Shown piece by piece: positions 1 through 5,872 of a stretch of 5,872 nt of DNA (positions are counted from its first letter, which is position 1; the number at the start of each line of letters is the position of its first letter). This DNA is from DAOUAJ01 sp034433615 (GTDB lineage: Bacteria; Chloroflexota; Anaerolineae; DUEN01): the NCBI GenBank assembly GCA_034433615.1, contig DAOUAJ010000107.1, forward strand, positions 1-5,872. The letters are read 5' to 3'. The notes beneath the pieces were generated by a model, which ran no database searches, was not told where the DNA came from, and saw only the letters and a program-made list of their open reading frames with translations. A program made the position numbers and the translations under genes.

Positions 1-915
1 GGCGCTTGGCTCGGTTGGTTGAATTCCGACGACTATTACGTACGTAATATGCTGTCCGAATTGCAGCCATACCTTTCGGCCGGAGCGTATGCCAATCTTG
101 TTTATGGTGATGTCGAGTATATTGACAGAGATGGTACGCTTCGCAGCATCTACCGCTCGCAACCGTTCACCCTGAAAAAAGCCTTATTAGAAGGATTAGT
201 CCATACACCTTCTGTCCTTTGGCGCTCTGAATTAAGCGCCAAAGCAGGCCTTCTTCAGGAACAATACCACTATGCCCTGGATCTTGAGTACTGGCTTCGC
301 GTCGCGCCTCACGCCAGAGCTCAATACCATCCGGCCGTGCTAAGCGTTTTTCGCCGACATGGCAGCAGCAAGACAGTACAATCGGAGCTGGTTTTGGTAG
401 AGGAAGCGCGTGAAATCCGAAACAGATATCTGAATCAAGAACCGTATCGTTCCCTGATTACGCCAACAGAACGCTCCTTATTGGAGGCGGGTGCAGAGTG
501 GACGATCGGTATGCTGCTTTCTCGTCAAGGGAGAGAGGAAGAGGCTGTAAGGCACTTCAAAATCGCAATAGAGGAAAATAACATTTTCGATTTTCCCTGG
601 TTGGCGGCGATACGCACCGCACGTGAACTATTGGAAGACAAACCGCGTGCCGCTAACGAAATCGCCACGGCAATTCGGCTCGTCCCGCTTGATGACGCCC
701 AGAAGAAACGATTCGCACGACTGGTTTGGGAACAGTATTACCAGCTTCACTTTTATGGCGGACACCGTGACGGATGCCCAGAATCTGTTGTTCGGGCCAT
801 CGTGCCACTGGTGCTATCTAATCCGGTTCGTATGACGCAACGTGGCTTTCTGGCCATTAGCTTGCGCAATATAGCCTCATATATCAATAAATATCTAAGT
901 CGCTATGCAATTTAA
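1..915 (+). CDS. GT2 family glycosyltransferase with TPR-like C-terminal tail, 5'-truncated by window edge
   Basis: This gene encodes a family 2 (GT-A fold) glycosyltransferase, which moves a sugar from a nucleotide-sugar donor to an acceptor in the cytoplasm, usually for surface polysaccharide. The frame is open from base 1. A TTG at 19 falls inside the conserved block before the metal-binding motif (WLNSDDYY, bases 16-39), so the true start lies upstream. By alignment with the GT2 gene at 2342, about 80 residues are missing, including the first nucleotide-binding strand. Visible are the SDD motif (25-33) and the late GT2 motif D-L-E-Y-W-L-R (280-300), typical of the catalytic-base region. 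After it comes a helical tail with a good TPR match at about 496-590: G8, G15, A20, F24 and A27 of the TPR pattern are all present. The 304 visible residues end at TAA, overlapping the next gene by 11 nt. The 3' end is AT-rich. Donor and acceptor cannot be told from the sequence. Confidence 0.88.
   Translation, partial: GAWLGWLNSDDYYVRNMLSELQPYLSAGAYANLVYGDVEYIDRDGTLRSIYRSQPFTLKKALLEGLVHTPSVLWRSELSAKAGLLQEQYHYALDLEYWLRVAPHARAQYHPAVLSVFRRHGSSKTVQSELVLVEEAREIRNRYLNQEPYRSLITPTERSLLEAGAEWTIGMLLSRQGREEEAVRHFKIAIEENNIFDFPWLAAIRTARELLEDKPRAANEIATAIRLVPLDDAQKKRFARLVWEQYYQLHFYGGHRDGCPESVVRAIVPLVLSNPVRMTQRGFLAISLRNIASYINKYLSRYAI
217..244. repeat. 10-bp perfect inverted repeat (hairpin) inside the GT2 gene
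   Basis: The arm CTTTGGCGCT (217-226) is the exact reverse complement of AGCGCCAAAG (235-244), separated by 8 nt (227-234). It lies inside coding sequence for the segment reading LWRSELSAKA. No T-run follows, so it is not an intrinsic terminator. It could fold in the mRNA, but it may be a chance result of codon choice. Confidence 0.6.
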
Positions 916-2335
916 GTATTGGTTTCGTCTTATTTTATTGTCATTAATGCTGATCGCGGTCATCCTCCCCTGCTCGTCTCTTGCGCAGGATGAGTCTTTG
1001 CCATGGAGCAAACCGGAGAAGTTGATGGGCCTTCCCAAGGGGCTCAACCCTTCGGTGCCAATCATCTTCACTGGCTACTCTGGCCAAACATATGCGTTTT
1101 GGTTTGGAAAACCTGTTGATGATCCCGACGGTCCAATTGCACTTTACTTCGTACGCTGGGAGGATGTTGGTTGGAGTCAGGTATTTGATGTCGTCATTGC
1201 TCCTGAAACGATCATCCCTGAAATAATCGCTGGCGGTGAAGACGCTGAGGGCTATCTTCATGTGATCTGGGGCGGCGGCGCTCTTTGGCATACAAAAGCC
1301 TTAGCATCTCAAGCATACGATGCAAGGTCGTGGAGTCCGATCCAAAAACTCTATCAAGGAGATCGAGTGCTCGATGTAGCCGGTGTTATGGATCGAAACG
1401 GACTCTTTCACATCGTTTTTGCAACAGCAGGTCATGAAATACGCTACCTGCGCCTCGGATCAGAGGGGGACGTGCCGGAGAGTATTTCTCTTAGGCAGAT
1501 TCCAGGAGGCGATTCTTGGGCTTATCGCCCTTCGATTATCGTTACCGACCGAGGGGTGCTATATGCCAGCTGGGCAGAGACATCCGACAACGGTGTGCGA
1601 GGTGTACAGTGGACTCGTTCGAGCGATTGGGGAGAAACCTGGGCCGAACCTGACTGGGCCGCAATGGGGCACCGCGGCATGTACCTGTTTTACTTTCCCT
1701 CCGGTGGTTTGCTGGCGAAAATCGTGTGGGGGGGCGTAGGCGTCGGCGGTCGCGAAATCCAGTTATCCTTCGACGATGGCGAAACCTGGTCGGCTCCATT
1801 TGATCTGACGCAAGGAGTCGGAATGGCTGGCTACACCGGGCAAGTTGCTACGCTTGACAGCGGTGGAACGTTACATGTTTTAGTAAACCTTGGCGATGGA
1901 CGTTATGTTCATTCGCAATATAGAGAGGGGCGTTGGGCTCCCAATGTGTGGACCGGGTGGGAAGCTTCCGACTGGATTAATGTGGCCACAGTACGTGGTC
2001 ACCGTTTGGTGGTCGTATACTGGGTGCCCGGCAGTATCATGTCATCGCAGCTGCTATTAAGTACTCCAGTTTTGTCAGTGCAGGAACCCATCTTAGGCGA
2101 GAGAATAACGAGAGAAACTAAAGATGTTAAGCCAACGCCCCCAACCTACCAGAGCCGAGAAATCGCAAAGGAACTCAATGGACAGGAAACACCGACGAAA
2201 CTGTCCGTAATCCCCATCAACAATGAACCAAAGCGAACTGGTACAGTCCATCCTCTGCTTGTGGCGAGTCTACTGTCCTTAGGATTCATAGTGTTGATCT
2301 GCGCATCAAGCATAAGGCGGCGGCACATAAGGTAG
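905..2335 (+). CDS. Secreted, membrane-anchored Asp-box (BNR/sialidase-like) beta-propeller protein
   Basis: This 476-residue protein probably sits outside the cytoplasmic membrane. Residues 1-27 form a signal peptide (K4 and R8, hydrophobic 9-22, then SLA before Q28, a signal peptidase I site). Blade-like units ending in G-x-L-H-V-x-W-type strands recur near residues 58-67, 113-122, 163-172, 215-223, 266-275, 318-327 and 364-373, about 50 residues apart. Two canonical Asp-boxes are present, SSDWGETW (239-246) and SFDDGETW (288-295). Residues 385-448 are a polar, Pro/Thr/Lys/Glu-rich linker. A membrane helix (about 450-470) and an RRRHIR tail follow, giving a type I topology. I see no N-terminal FRIP motif or clear arginine triad, so sialidase activity is not supported. 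Glycan binding, processing or assembly outside the membrane is an inference from the fold and the glycosyltransferase neighbours. The ATG start overlaps the upstream stop by 11 nt and has only a weak TAAG (896-899) before it. The signal peptide begins right at this start, which supports it. Confidence 0.85.
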   Translation: MQFKYWFRLILLSLMLIAVILPCSSLAQDESLPWSKPEKLMGLPKGLNPSVPIIFTGYSGQTYAFWFGKPVDDPDGPIALYFVRWEDVGWSQVFDVVIAPETIIPEIIAGGEDAEGYLHVIWGGGALWHTKALASQAYDARSWSPIQKLYQGDRVLDVAGVMDRNGLFHIVFATAGHEIRYLRLGSEGDVPESISLRQIPGGDSWAYRPSIIVTDRGVLYASWAETSDNGVRGVQWTRSSDWGETWAEPDWAAMGHRGMYLFYFPSGGLLAKIVWGGVGVGGREIQLSFDDGETWSAPFDLTQGVGMAGYTGQVATLDSGGTLHVLVNLGDGRYVHSQYREGRWAPNVWTGWEASDWINVATVRGHRLVVVYWVPGSIMSSQLLLSTPVLSVQEPILGERITRETKDVKPTPPTYQSREIAKELNGQETPTKLSVIPINNEPKRTGTVHPLLVASLLSLGFIVLICASSIRRRHIR

Positions 2336-2337
2336 GA
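2329..2337 (+). promoter_or_regulatory. Possible split ribosome binding site for the second GT2 gene
   Basis: A purine-rich AAGG then AGGA stretch lies 4 to 9 nt before the ATG at 2342, overlapping the stop codon of the propeller gene. It supports this ATG as the start and fits coupled translation. The match to the Shine-Dalgarno consensus is only partial. Confidence 0.35.
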
Positions 2338-2341
2338 CGAC

Positions 2342-3556
2342 ATGGTAAATCCGAAAGTTACTGTTATTGTTCCTTGTTATAACCATGCACATTTTCTACC
2401 GGATGCCATTCACAGTATTTTGGGCCAGACCTTCGTGGATTGGGAGGCCATCATTGTCGACGACGGCTCCACCGACAACACGCAGGAGGTGGCGGCGCAG
2501 TTCACCGATCCGCGCATTCGCTATATTTACCAGGAGAACCGGGGCCTGTCGGCCGCCCGCAACACTGGCCTACGGAATGCCCGGGGCGAATTTATCGCCC
2601 TGCTGGACGCGGACGACATGTGGGAGCCGGAATTTCTGGAGATCTCTGTGCGCATGTTGGAAACAAACCGGAATATCGCCGCAACGTACTGTGGTTTTCG
2701 GTACATGGACAGCAATGGCAACATGTTGCCGATTTCGGTGTGTCGCGTCGTTCCACCTGATCGTTTTCGGGATGAGCTCCTCAAGGGCAGCTGGTTAAGT
2801 TCCTGCTCCGTGGTAGTACGCGCCAGTGTCTACCAAGAAGTTGGTCTTTTTGATGAATCGTTGTCCGCTTGCGAAGACTATGACATGTGGTTGCGCATCT
2901 CAGCCAAACACCAATTCGTGGGCATTCCAGAAGTTTTGCTCCGCTATCGTCGGGTTGGAAACAACATGTCCGATGATGTCGATCGCATGAGCAATGCCTT
3001 AGCGACGGTTCTGGAAAAGCACTTAGGCTCGCTGGACACTCCAATCGAAGGTTGGAGTGCGCAAAAACTGTGGGCAATGGGAAATCTCTATACGCTACGT
3101 ACTTTCGGTTATCTGGCACAAGGACGGGTGAAGCCTAGCGCCGAAAGTATGCTGCACCTCCTGGAGGTGCGACCAGATTTCGCTCAATCGTTGGATGCCT
3201 GGTACTCGCTTGCGTGCGTTCATCAATTGGTGGGCCAAAGAGGCGACCCGGCAACCTGGCGACCCAGCCAGGCAGAAAGTGATCTGTTGGGCCTTCTGGC
3301 CGAACTGCATACTTACAACATGGATGGAACACTGCTGCGTGTGCTACATAGTCAGGCGTACAATGCCCTGGCTCGAATGCACTATGCCGCTGGAAACTAC
3401 CAGCAAGCGCGATCCTCGTTGCTGCGGAGCTTATTGCTTCAGTGGCGACTGTCTGCCTCCGGCAACCGCATCGCGCTGGCTCTACGCCTACTGCCTGGTT
3501 CCAGTCATTTGCGTCGATATCGCCCGAAACAGCAGAAATCGGCTGAGACCAACTGA
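2342..3556 (+). CDS. GT2 family glycosyltransferase with TPR-like C-terminal extension
   Basis: This complete 404-residue protein has an N-terminal GT-A domain of the GT2 family: the first strand TVIVPCYNHAHFL (7-19), the donor-binding VDDGSTDNT (39-47), GLSAARNTGL (68-77), the metal-binding DADD (89-92), and the ED-x-D-x-W motif (E178, D179, W183) of the catalytic-base region. The remaining ~180 residues are alpha-helical in character, with a TPR-like unit at about 340-370 (L343, A344, G351, A356, L360). The same layout occurs in the GT2 gene at the left edge. The role is addition of one sugar in a surface glycan pathway; which sugar is unknown. No membrane segment is seen, so it is cytoplasmic or peripheral. 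The gene follows the propeller gene by 6 nt and is separated by 1 nt from the next GT4 gene. Its first 60 nt are AT-rich (about 35% GC), while 2461-2640 is about 64% GC, an abrupt intragenic step. Confidence 0.93.
   Translation: MVNPKVTVIVPCYNHAHFLPDAIHSILGQTFVDWEAIIVDDGSTDNTQEVAAQFTDPRIRYIYQENRGLSAARNTGLRNARGEFIALLDADDMWEPEFLEISVRMLETNRNIAATYCGFRYMDSNGNMLPISVCRVVPPDRFRDELLKGSWLSSCSVVVRASVYQEVGLFDESLSACEDYDMWLRISAKHQFVGIPEVLLRYRRVGNNMSDDVDRMSNALATVLEKHLGSLDTPIEGWSAQKLWAMGNLYTLRTFGYLAQGRVKPSAESMLHLLEVRPDFAQSLDAWYSLACVHQLVGQRGDPATWRPSQAESDLLGLLAELHTYNMDGTLLRVLHSQAYNALARMHYAAGNYQQARSSLLRSLLLQWRLSASGNRIALALRLLPGSSHLRRYRPKQQKSAETN
2461..2640. other. GC-rich patch within the second GT2 gene
   Basis: By hand count, this 180-nt stretch is about 64% GC. 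The 60 nt at 2341-2400 are about 35%, and 2641-2760 is about 52%. Third-position GC is about 82% over codons 41-100, against roughly 25% in the first 29 codons and 62% in codons 101-140. The patch encodes the most conserved catalytic core, from DDGSTDNT to DADD, so recombination with a paralogue is possible. Relaxed codon use at the gene start could explain part of the contrast. Confidence 0.55.
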
Positions 3557-3557
3557 C

Positions 3558-4688
3558 ATGATACGGGTCCTGTTTATCAATCACAGCACCATCATCGGTG
3601 GCGCCGAAACCAATCTTCTGAACATCATACGATACGCGCCCATTGGTGGCTACGAACCGGTTGGAGTGTTGTTGCCCGATGATGGTCCTCTGGCGGTTGA
3701 GGTTCGCACATTGGGGCTACCGGTAGGGTTGATTCGTTATCACGCCTTCCACTGGCGTAATCCGCTGCGATATGCTCAGACCATGTTTCAGCTCATCAGC
3801 TGGATTCGGCGCACCCGGCCGGCCGTCATTCATCTTAACCATCAGTGGTTGAGCGGTCATATCGTTCAGGCCGGTATCATGACGCGCGTACCGGTTGTGT
3901 GTCATATCCGAAACTATCTGGACGAGGCCTTCGTGCACGCACAACGTCGTTGGCTTATCAGGGCGCGAGCCATCATTGTGGTGTCAAAAGCCGTCCAACA
4001 TCGAGCCCTAGATCTTGGCCTTCCCAAGAATCGGATCAGATTGATCTTCGACGGAGCTGACCTTAGGCGTTTTCAGAACACACAGTCTTTGCTGCCGGCG
4101 AAATCCGCCGAACAAAGGGGAAAGAACGGATGGGTAGTAGGCTTCTCCGGTCGAATTGTGCTGGAGAAAGGCCCGGAAGATCTCATAAGGGCGATTCCTC
4201 TGATACTTGCTTCTGTTCCGAATGTTCGGTTTTGTTTCTTGGGCGAAGATCGGGATGGTGGAGCGTTTATCGAACATCTCAAGACTATGGCGTCACGGCT
4301 TGGCGTGGGACAACACGTGCATTTCCTGGGCTTTCGGCAGGATGTCGAAAGCGTGCTGGCCGATTTCGATGTTCTGGTAATTCCCTCCCGTAGTTCCATG
4401 CCCGAGGGGCTCCCGCTGACGGCCCTGGAAGGGCTGGCGGTAGGATGCCTGGTGGTGGCCACGGTCAATAGCGGCCTTCCTGAGGTGATCCGAGATGGCG
4501 AGACCGGATTCCTGGTGCCTCCCGACGACCCTGAGGCTTTGGCCGCCGGTATAGTCAAGGTCCTGACCCTTTCGGAAGGCGAGCAGAGACGCCTCAAACG
4601 AGCAGGCCGAGAAGTGGTTGTCGGTCAATTCAGCATCGAGCAGCAGGTCACCCGACTTGGGCAGCTTTACCGGGAAGTAGTGTCATGA
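3558..4688 (+). CDS. GT4 family glycosyltransferase (GT-B fold)
   Basis: This 376-residue enzyme is a retaining GT-B glycosyltransferase of family GT4. It uses an activated sugar donor in the cytoplasm or at the inner membrane face. The N-terminal acceptor domain opens with the strand IRVLFIN and the glycine loop GGAE (14-17). The domain junction reads IRLIFDGADLRRF (160-172), matching the family's N-G-V-D-x-x-x-F region. The C-terminal donor domain starts with GFSGRIVLEKGPEDLI (195-210), where R199 and K204 are the expected phosphate-contacting residues. It carries the E-x7-E motif EGLPLTALE (E283, E291). The length is usual for the family. The frame stays open upstream to 3195, but that part overlaps the GT2 gene and looks nothing like a GT4. 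The ATG at 3558 sits directly before the first strand, 1 nt after the preceding stop, with a weak TGAGA (3544-3548) upstream. The 3' end overlaps the next gene by ATGA. Substrate unknown. Confidence 0.93.
   Translation: MIRVLFINHSTIIGGAETNLLNIIRYAPIGGYEPVGVLLPDDGPLAVEVRTLGLPVGLIRYHAFHWRNPLRYAQTMFQLISWIRRTRPAVIHLNHQWLSGHIVQAGIMTRVPVVCHIRNYLDEAFVHAQRRWLIRARAIIVVSKAVQHRALDLGLPKNRIRLIFDGADLRRFQNTQSLLPAKSAEQRGKNGWVVGFSGRIVLEKGPEDLIRAIPLILASVPNVRFCFLGEDRDGGAFIEHLKTMASRLGVGQHVHFLGFRQDVESVLADFDVLVIPSRSSMPEGLPLTALEGLAVGCLVVATVNSGLPEVIRDGETGFLVPPDDPEALAAGIVKVLTLSEGEQRRLKRAGREVVVGQFSIEQQVTRLGQLYREVVS
4672..4677 (+). promoter_or_regulatory. Probable ribosome binding site for the second GT4 gene
   Basis: GGGAAG lies 7 nt before the ATG at 4685, inside the last codons of the preceding GT4 gene. 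The spacing is good for a Shine-Dalgarno element and the adjoining ATGA overlap points to coupled translation. Confidence 0.4.
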
Positions 4689-5824
4689 TCAACGTCCTCC
4701 TCGTCAGCCCGCGCCTGCCACCGACCGACAACCGTTACGGCGGCGACAACGGCTATACCGACACACTGCTCCAATACCCTCCTCAGGGTGTGCGGTACTA
4801 TCATTATGAAGACCTGATGGCCACGGGCCAGGTGCGCAAGCTCAAATGGCTCTACCGCATCGGCCCCCGGCTGCGCCGTTGGGGCATCCTCCCGTACGAC
4901 CTGTGGGCCGAGTACCTGGTCAGCGACTTCGTGCCGGACATCCTGCACATTTACGGCTTTTCAGCGGTTGTACGGTTCCCCAAGAGCGCAGGACAAGTGC
5001 CGGTGGTGGTGGGATCCGGCACCGGCAGCTACAGCGACCTGCGCTATTACCTGGGTTGGTCGGAGCAGCGCGCGCGACGGGCGCGCTGGCGCAAACGACA
5101 GTACCTGCGCCTGATTGATGCGCATGACTCTAGCCTGCGACCCGAGAAGGCAGCGCGCGTGTTGGTCTGGTCGGAATTCTCGAAGCGGATGCACCTGGAG
5201 GAGGGCTATGTGCGTCCCGACCAGATCGAGGTGCTCTATCCGGGCCTGCCGTGGCGAGGCGATGCCAGGATGAAGCACCACGACGCAGATGGCGTCACCT
5301 TTCTTTTTGTGGGCAGAGACTTCGAACGCAAGAATGGCTCGCTGGTCTTAAGGGCATTTCGCCAGGTACGTGCCAGACACCCCAACGTGCGTCTGATTCT
5401 CGTGAGCAGACCGGCGGACGGAAGGCAGATTGTAGAGCCGGGCGTCACCCACTACCTCTTCCTGCTTCGTCAGGAATTGCTCGAACGCATCTACCCCCAG
5501 GCCGACGTGCTGGTACTGCCGAGCAAGGCCGAGGGGTTTGGGCTGGTGTTGCTGGAGGCGATGTCGTTCGGGATGCCCGTGATCGGGGTGGATGGGTGGG
5601 CGATGCCGGAGATCATTCGAAATGATGTAAACGGCTGGTTGATCGGGCAGGATTCGGTAGAGGAACTTACCAGGATCATGGATCGCTGTGCGAGCTCGCC
5701 GGACCTGCTTGCTGCGATGAGCCAAAAATGCCAGGAACACTTTATGCACCGGTTCTCGATTGAACGCCATAATCAATCGTTGCGAGAAACCTATGACAGA
5801 ATCGTTCTGGGTCAGTCCTTTTAA
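4685..5824 (+). CDS. GT4 family glycosyltransferase (GT-B fold) with basic N-terminal domain
   Basis: This 379-residue protein is a second GT4 glycosyltransferase. The N-terminal domain starts with INVLLVSPRLPP and a glycine loop RYGGDNG (17-23), differing from the GGAE type of its neighbour. The donor domain begins near VTFLFVGRDFERKNG (204-218), with R211 and K216 as the expected phosphate contacts. The E-x7-E motif is EGFGLVLLE (E283, E291), followed by AMSFGMPVIGVD. The C-terminal helix (RFSIERHNQSLRETYDRI) returns to the N-domain, as is usual. Two strongly basic stretches (51-65 and 129-138) in the N-domain could be amphipathic membrane-docking helices of the kind known in PimA- and WaaG-type enzymes. 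That would fit a lipid-linked acceptor and is an inference. The ATG overlaps the upstream stop by 4 nt. The 5' half is very GC-rich (about 72-73% in sampled blocks), while the last 60 nt are about 45%. The acceptor and donor are unknown. Confidence 0.93.
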   Translation: MINVLLVSPRLPPTDNRYGGDNGYTDTLLQYPPQGVRYYHYEDLMATGQVRKLKWLYRIGPRLRRWGILPYDLWAEYLVSDFVPDILHIYGFSAVVRFPKSAGQVPVVVGSGTGSYSDLRYYLGWSEQRARRARWRKRQYLRLIDAHDSSLRPEKAARVLVWSEFSKRMHLEEGYVRPDQIEVLYPGLPWRGDARMKHHDADGVTFLFVGRDFERKNGSLVLRAFRQVRARHPNVRLILVSRPADGRQIVEPGVTHYLFLLRQELLERIYPQADVLVLPSKAEGFGLVLLEAMSFGMPVIGVDGWAMPEIIRNDVNGWLIGQDSVEELTRIMDRCASSPDLLAAMSQKCQEHFMHRFSIERHNQSLRETYDRIVLGQSF

Positions 5825-5872
5825 CCCCGCGCCCTTCGACGCTCGTATGCGCATCGTCGCTAAGATTGAGCC
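5793..5872 (+). CDS. 5' end of a probable further gene, possibly a glycosyltransferase, cut by window edge
   Basis: An open frame begins at ATG 5793, inside the last codons of the GT4 gene (32-nt overlap), and runs to the window edge without a stop. It gives 26 complete codons beginning MTESFWVSPFNPAPFDAR. The WVSPFNP block followed by a basic R-x-R resembles the first strand and loop of many GT4 proteins, so a third GT4 is a guess. A second in-frame ATG at 5847 (MRIVAKIEP) would avoid the overlap and is an equally plausible start. A weak GAGA (5784-5787) precedes the first ATG. The frame has a stop at 5718-5720, so it cannot begin much further upstream. Too little is visible to assign a function. 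Confidence 0.45.
   Translation, partial: MTESFWVSPFNPAPFDARMRIVAKIE

Noticed and set aside
19..21. TTG as the start codon of the first gene
   Set aside because: The frame is open to base 1, and the residues before the TTG (AWLGW) belong to the conserved strand leading into the SDD motif. The gene is cut by the window edge.
962..985. Lipoprotein signal at C23 of the propeller protein
   Set aside because: The residues before the cysteine are I-L-P. Pro at -1 does not fit a lipobox, and SLA before Q28 is a good signal peptidase I site.
944..1291. Antisense open frame opposite the signal peptide region of the propeller gene, and further small frames at 1542-1799 and 1383-1739
   Set aside because: The propeller frame has a signal peptide, repeated blades and Asp-boxes across the region. 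The alternatives have low-complexity or unstructured translations.
905..2335. Annotation of the propeller protein as an active sialidase
   Set aside because: Asp-boxes are a fold feature shared by many propellers. I see no FRIP motif or clear arginine triad.
3154..3170. Palindrome GCACCTCCTGGAGGTGC in the second GT2 gene, containing a GGAGGTG Shine-Dalgarno-like core
   Set aside because: Eight-base arms are expected by chance about once or twice in this length. No start codon of a credible gene follows at the right spacing.
3195..3557. N-terminal extension of the first GT4 gene starting at ATG 3195
   Set aside because: This segment lies wholly within the GT2 gene in another frame and its translation is Trp/Cys-rich with no GT4 character. 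The family's first strand begins exactly at the ATG at 3558.
4073..4597. Antisense open frame of 174 codons, and a similar one at 5348-5854
   Set aside because: Both lie opposite well-supported GT4 genes, show Arg/Ser/Pro-rich shadow translations and no recognisable domain.
5066..5088. GC-only inverted repeat with 8-bp arms in the last GT4 gene
   Set aside because: It arises from a run of Arg and Ala codons (GCGCGC repeats) in a region above 70% GC, so it needs no special explanation.

Overview
The window is a fully coding stretch of bacterial DNA. Six genes lie head to tail on the + strand, two of them cut by the window edges. I read it as part of a cell-surface polysaccharide or glycoconjugate biosynthesis locus. 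The order is: a GT2 glycosyltransferase lacking its 5' end (1-915), a secreted membrane-anchored beta-propeller protein (905-2335), a second GT2 glycosyltransferase (2342-3556), two GT4 glycosyltransferases (3558-4688 and 4685-5824), and the first codons of a probable further gene (5793 onward). No RNA gene, mobile element, CRISPR array, promoter or intrinsic terminator could be supported. No gene-free stretch exceeds a few bases.

The packing is that of one operon. The junctions are an 11-nt overlap, a 6-nt gap, a 1-nt gap, a 4-nt ATGA overlap and a probable 32-nt overlap. Transcription must start left of the window and continue past its right edge. Four glycosyltransferases in a row suggest stepwise assembly of an oligosaccharide on a membrane carrier by cytoplasmic enzymes. 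The two GT2 proteins share an uncommon layout: a GT-A catalytic domain followed by a helical tail containing a TPR-like unit. The only non-transferase is the propeller protein. It has a signal peptide, about seven blade-like repeats with two clear Asp-boxes, a flexible linker, one membrane helix and a basic tail. It would sit outside the membrane, where the finished glycan appears.

The organism cannot be fixed from this sequence. Base composition is moderate to high GC and strikingly uneven: roughly 38-40% in 60-nt blocks of the first gene, up to about 73% in the 5' part of the last complete one, with sharp steps inside single genes. GT-rich accessory loci of this kind, with TPR-tailed GT2s and Asp-box proteins, would fit a metagenome-derived environmental bacterium such as a member of Chloroflexota, but that is a weak guess from style and not shown by any marker. 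I see no evidence of a defence system or other radically new machinery. The most distinctive items are the anchored propeller inside the transferase operon, the shared GT2-TPR layout, the composition mosaic and a 10-bp perfect hairpin inside the first gene.
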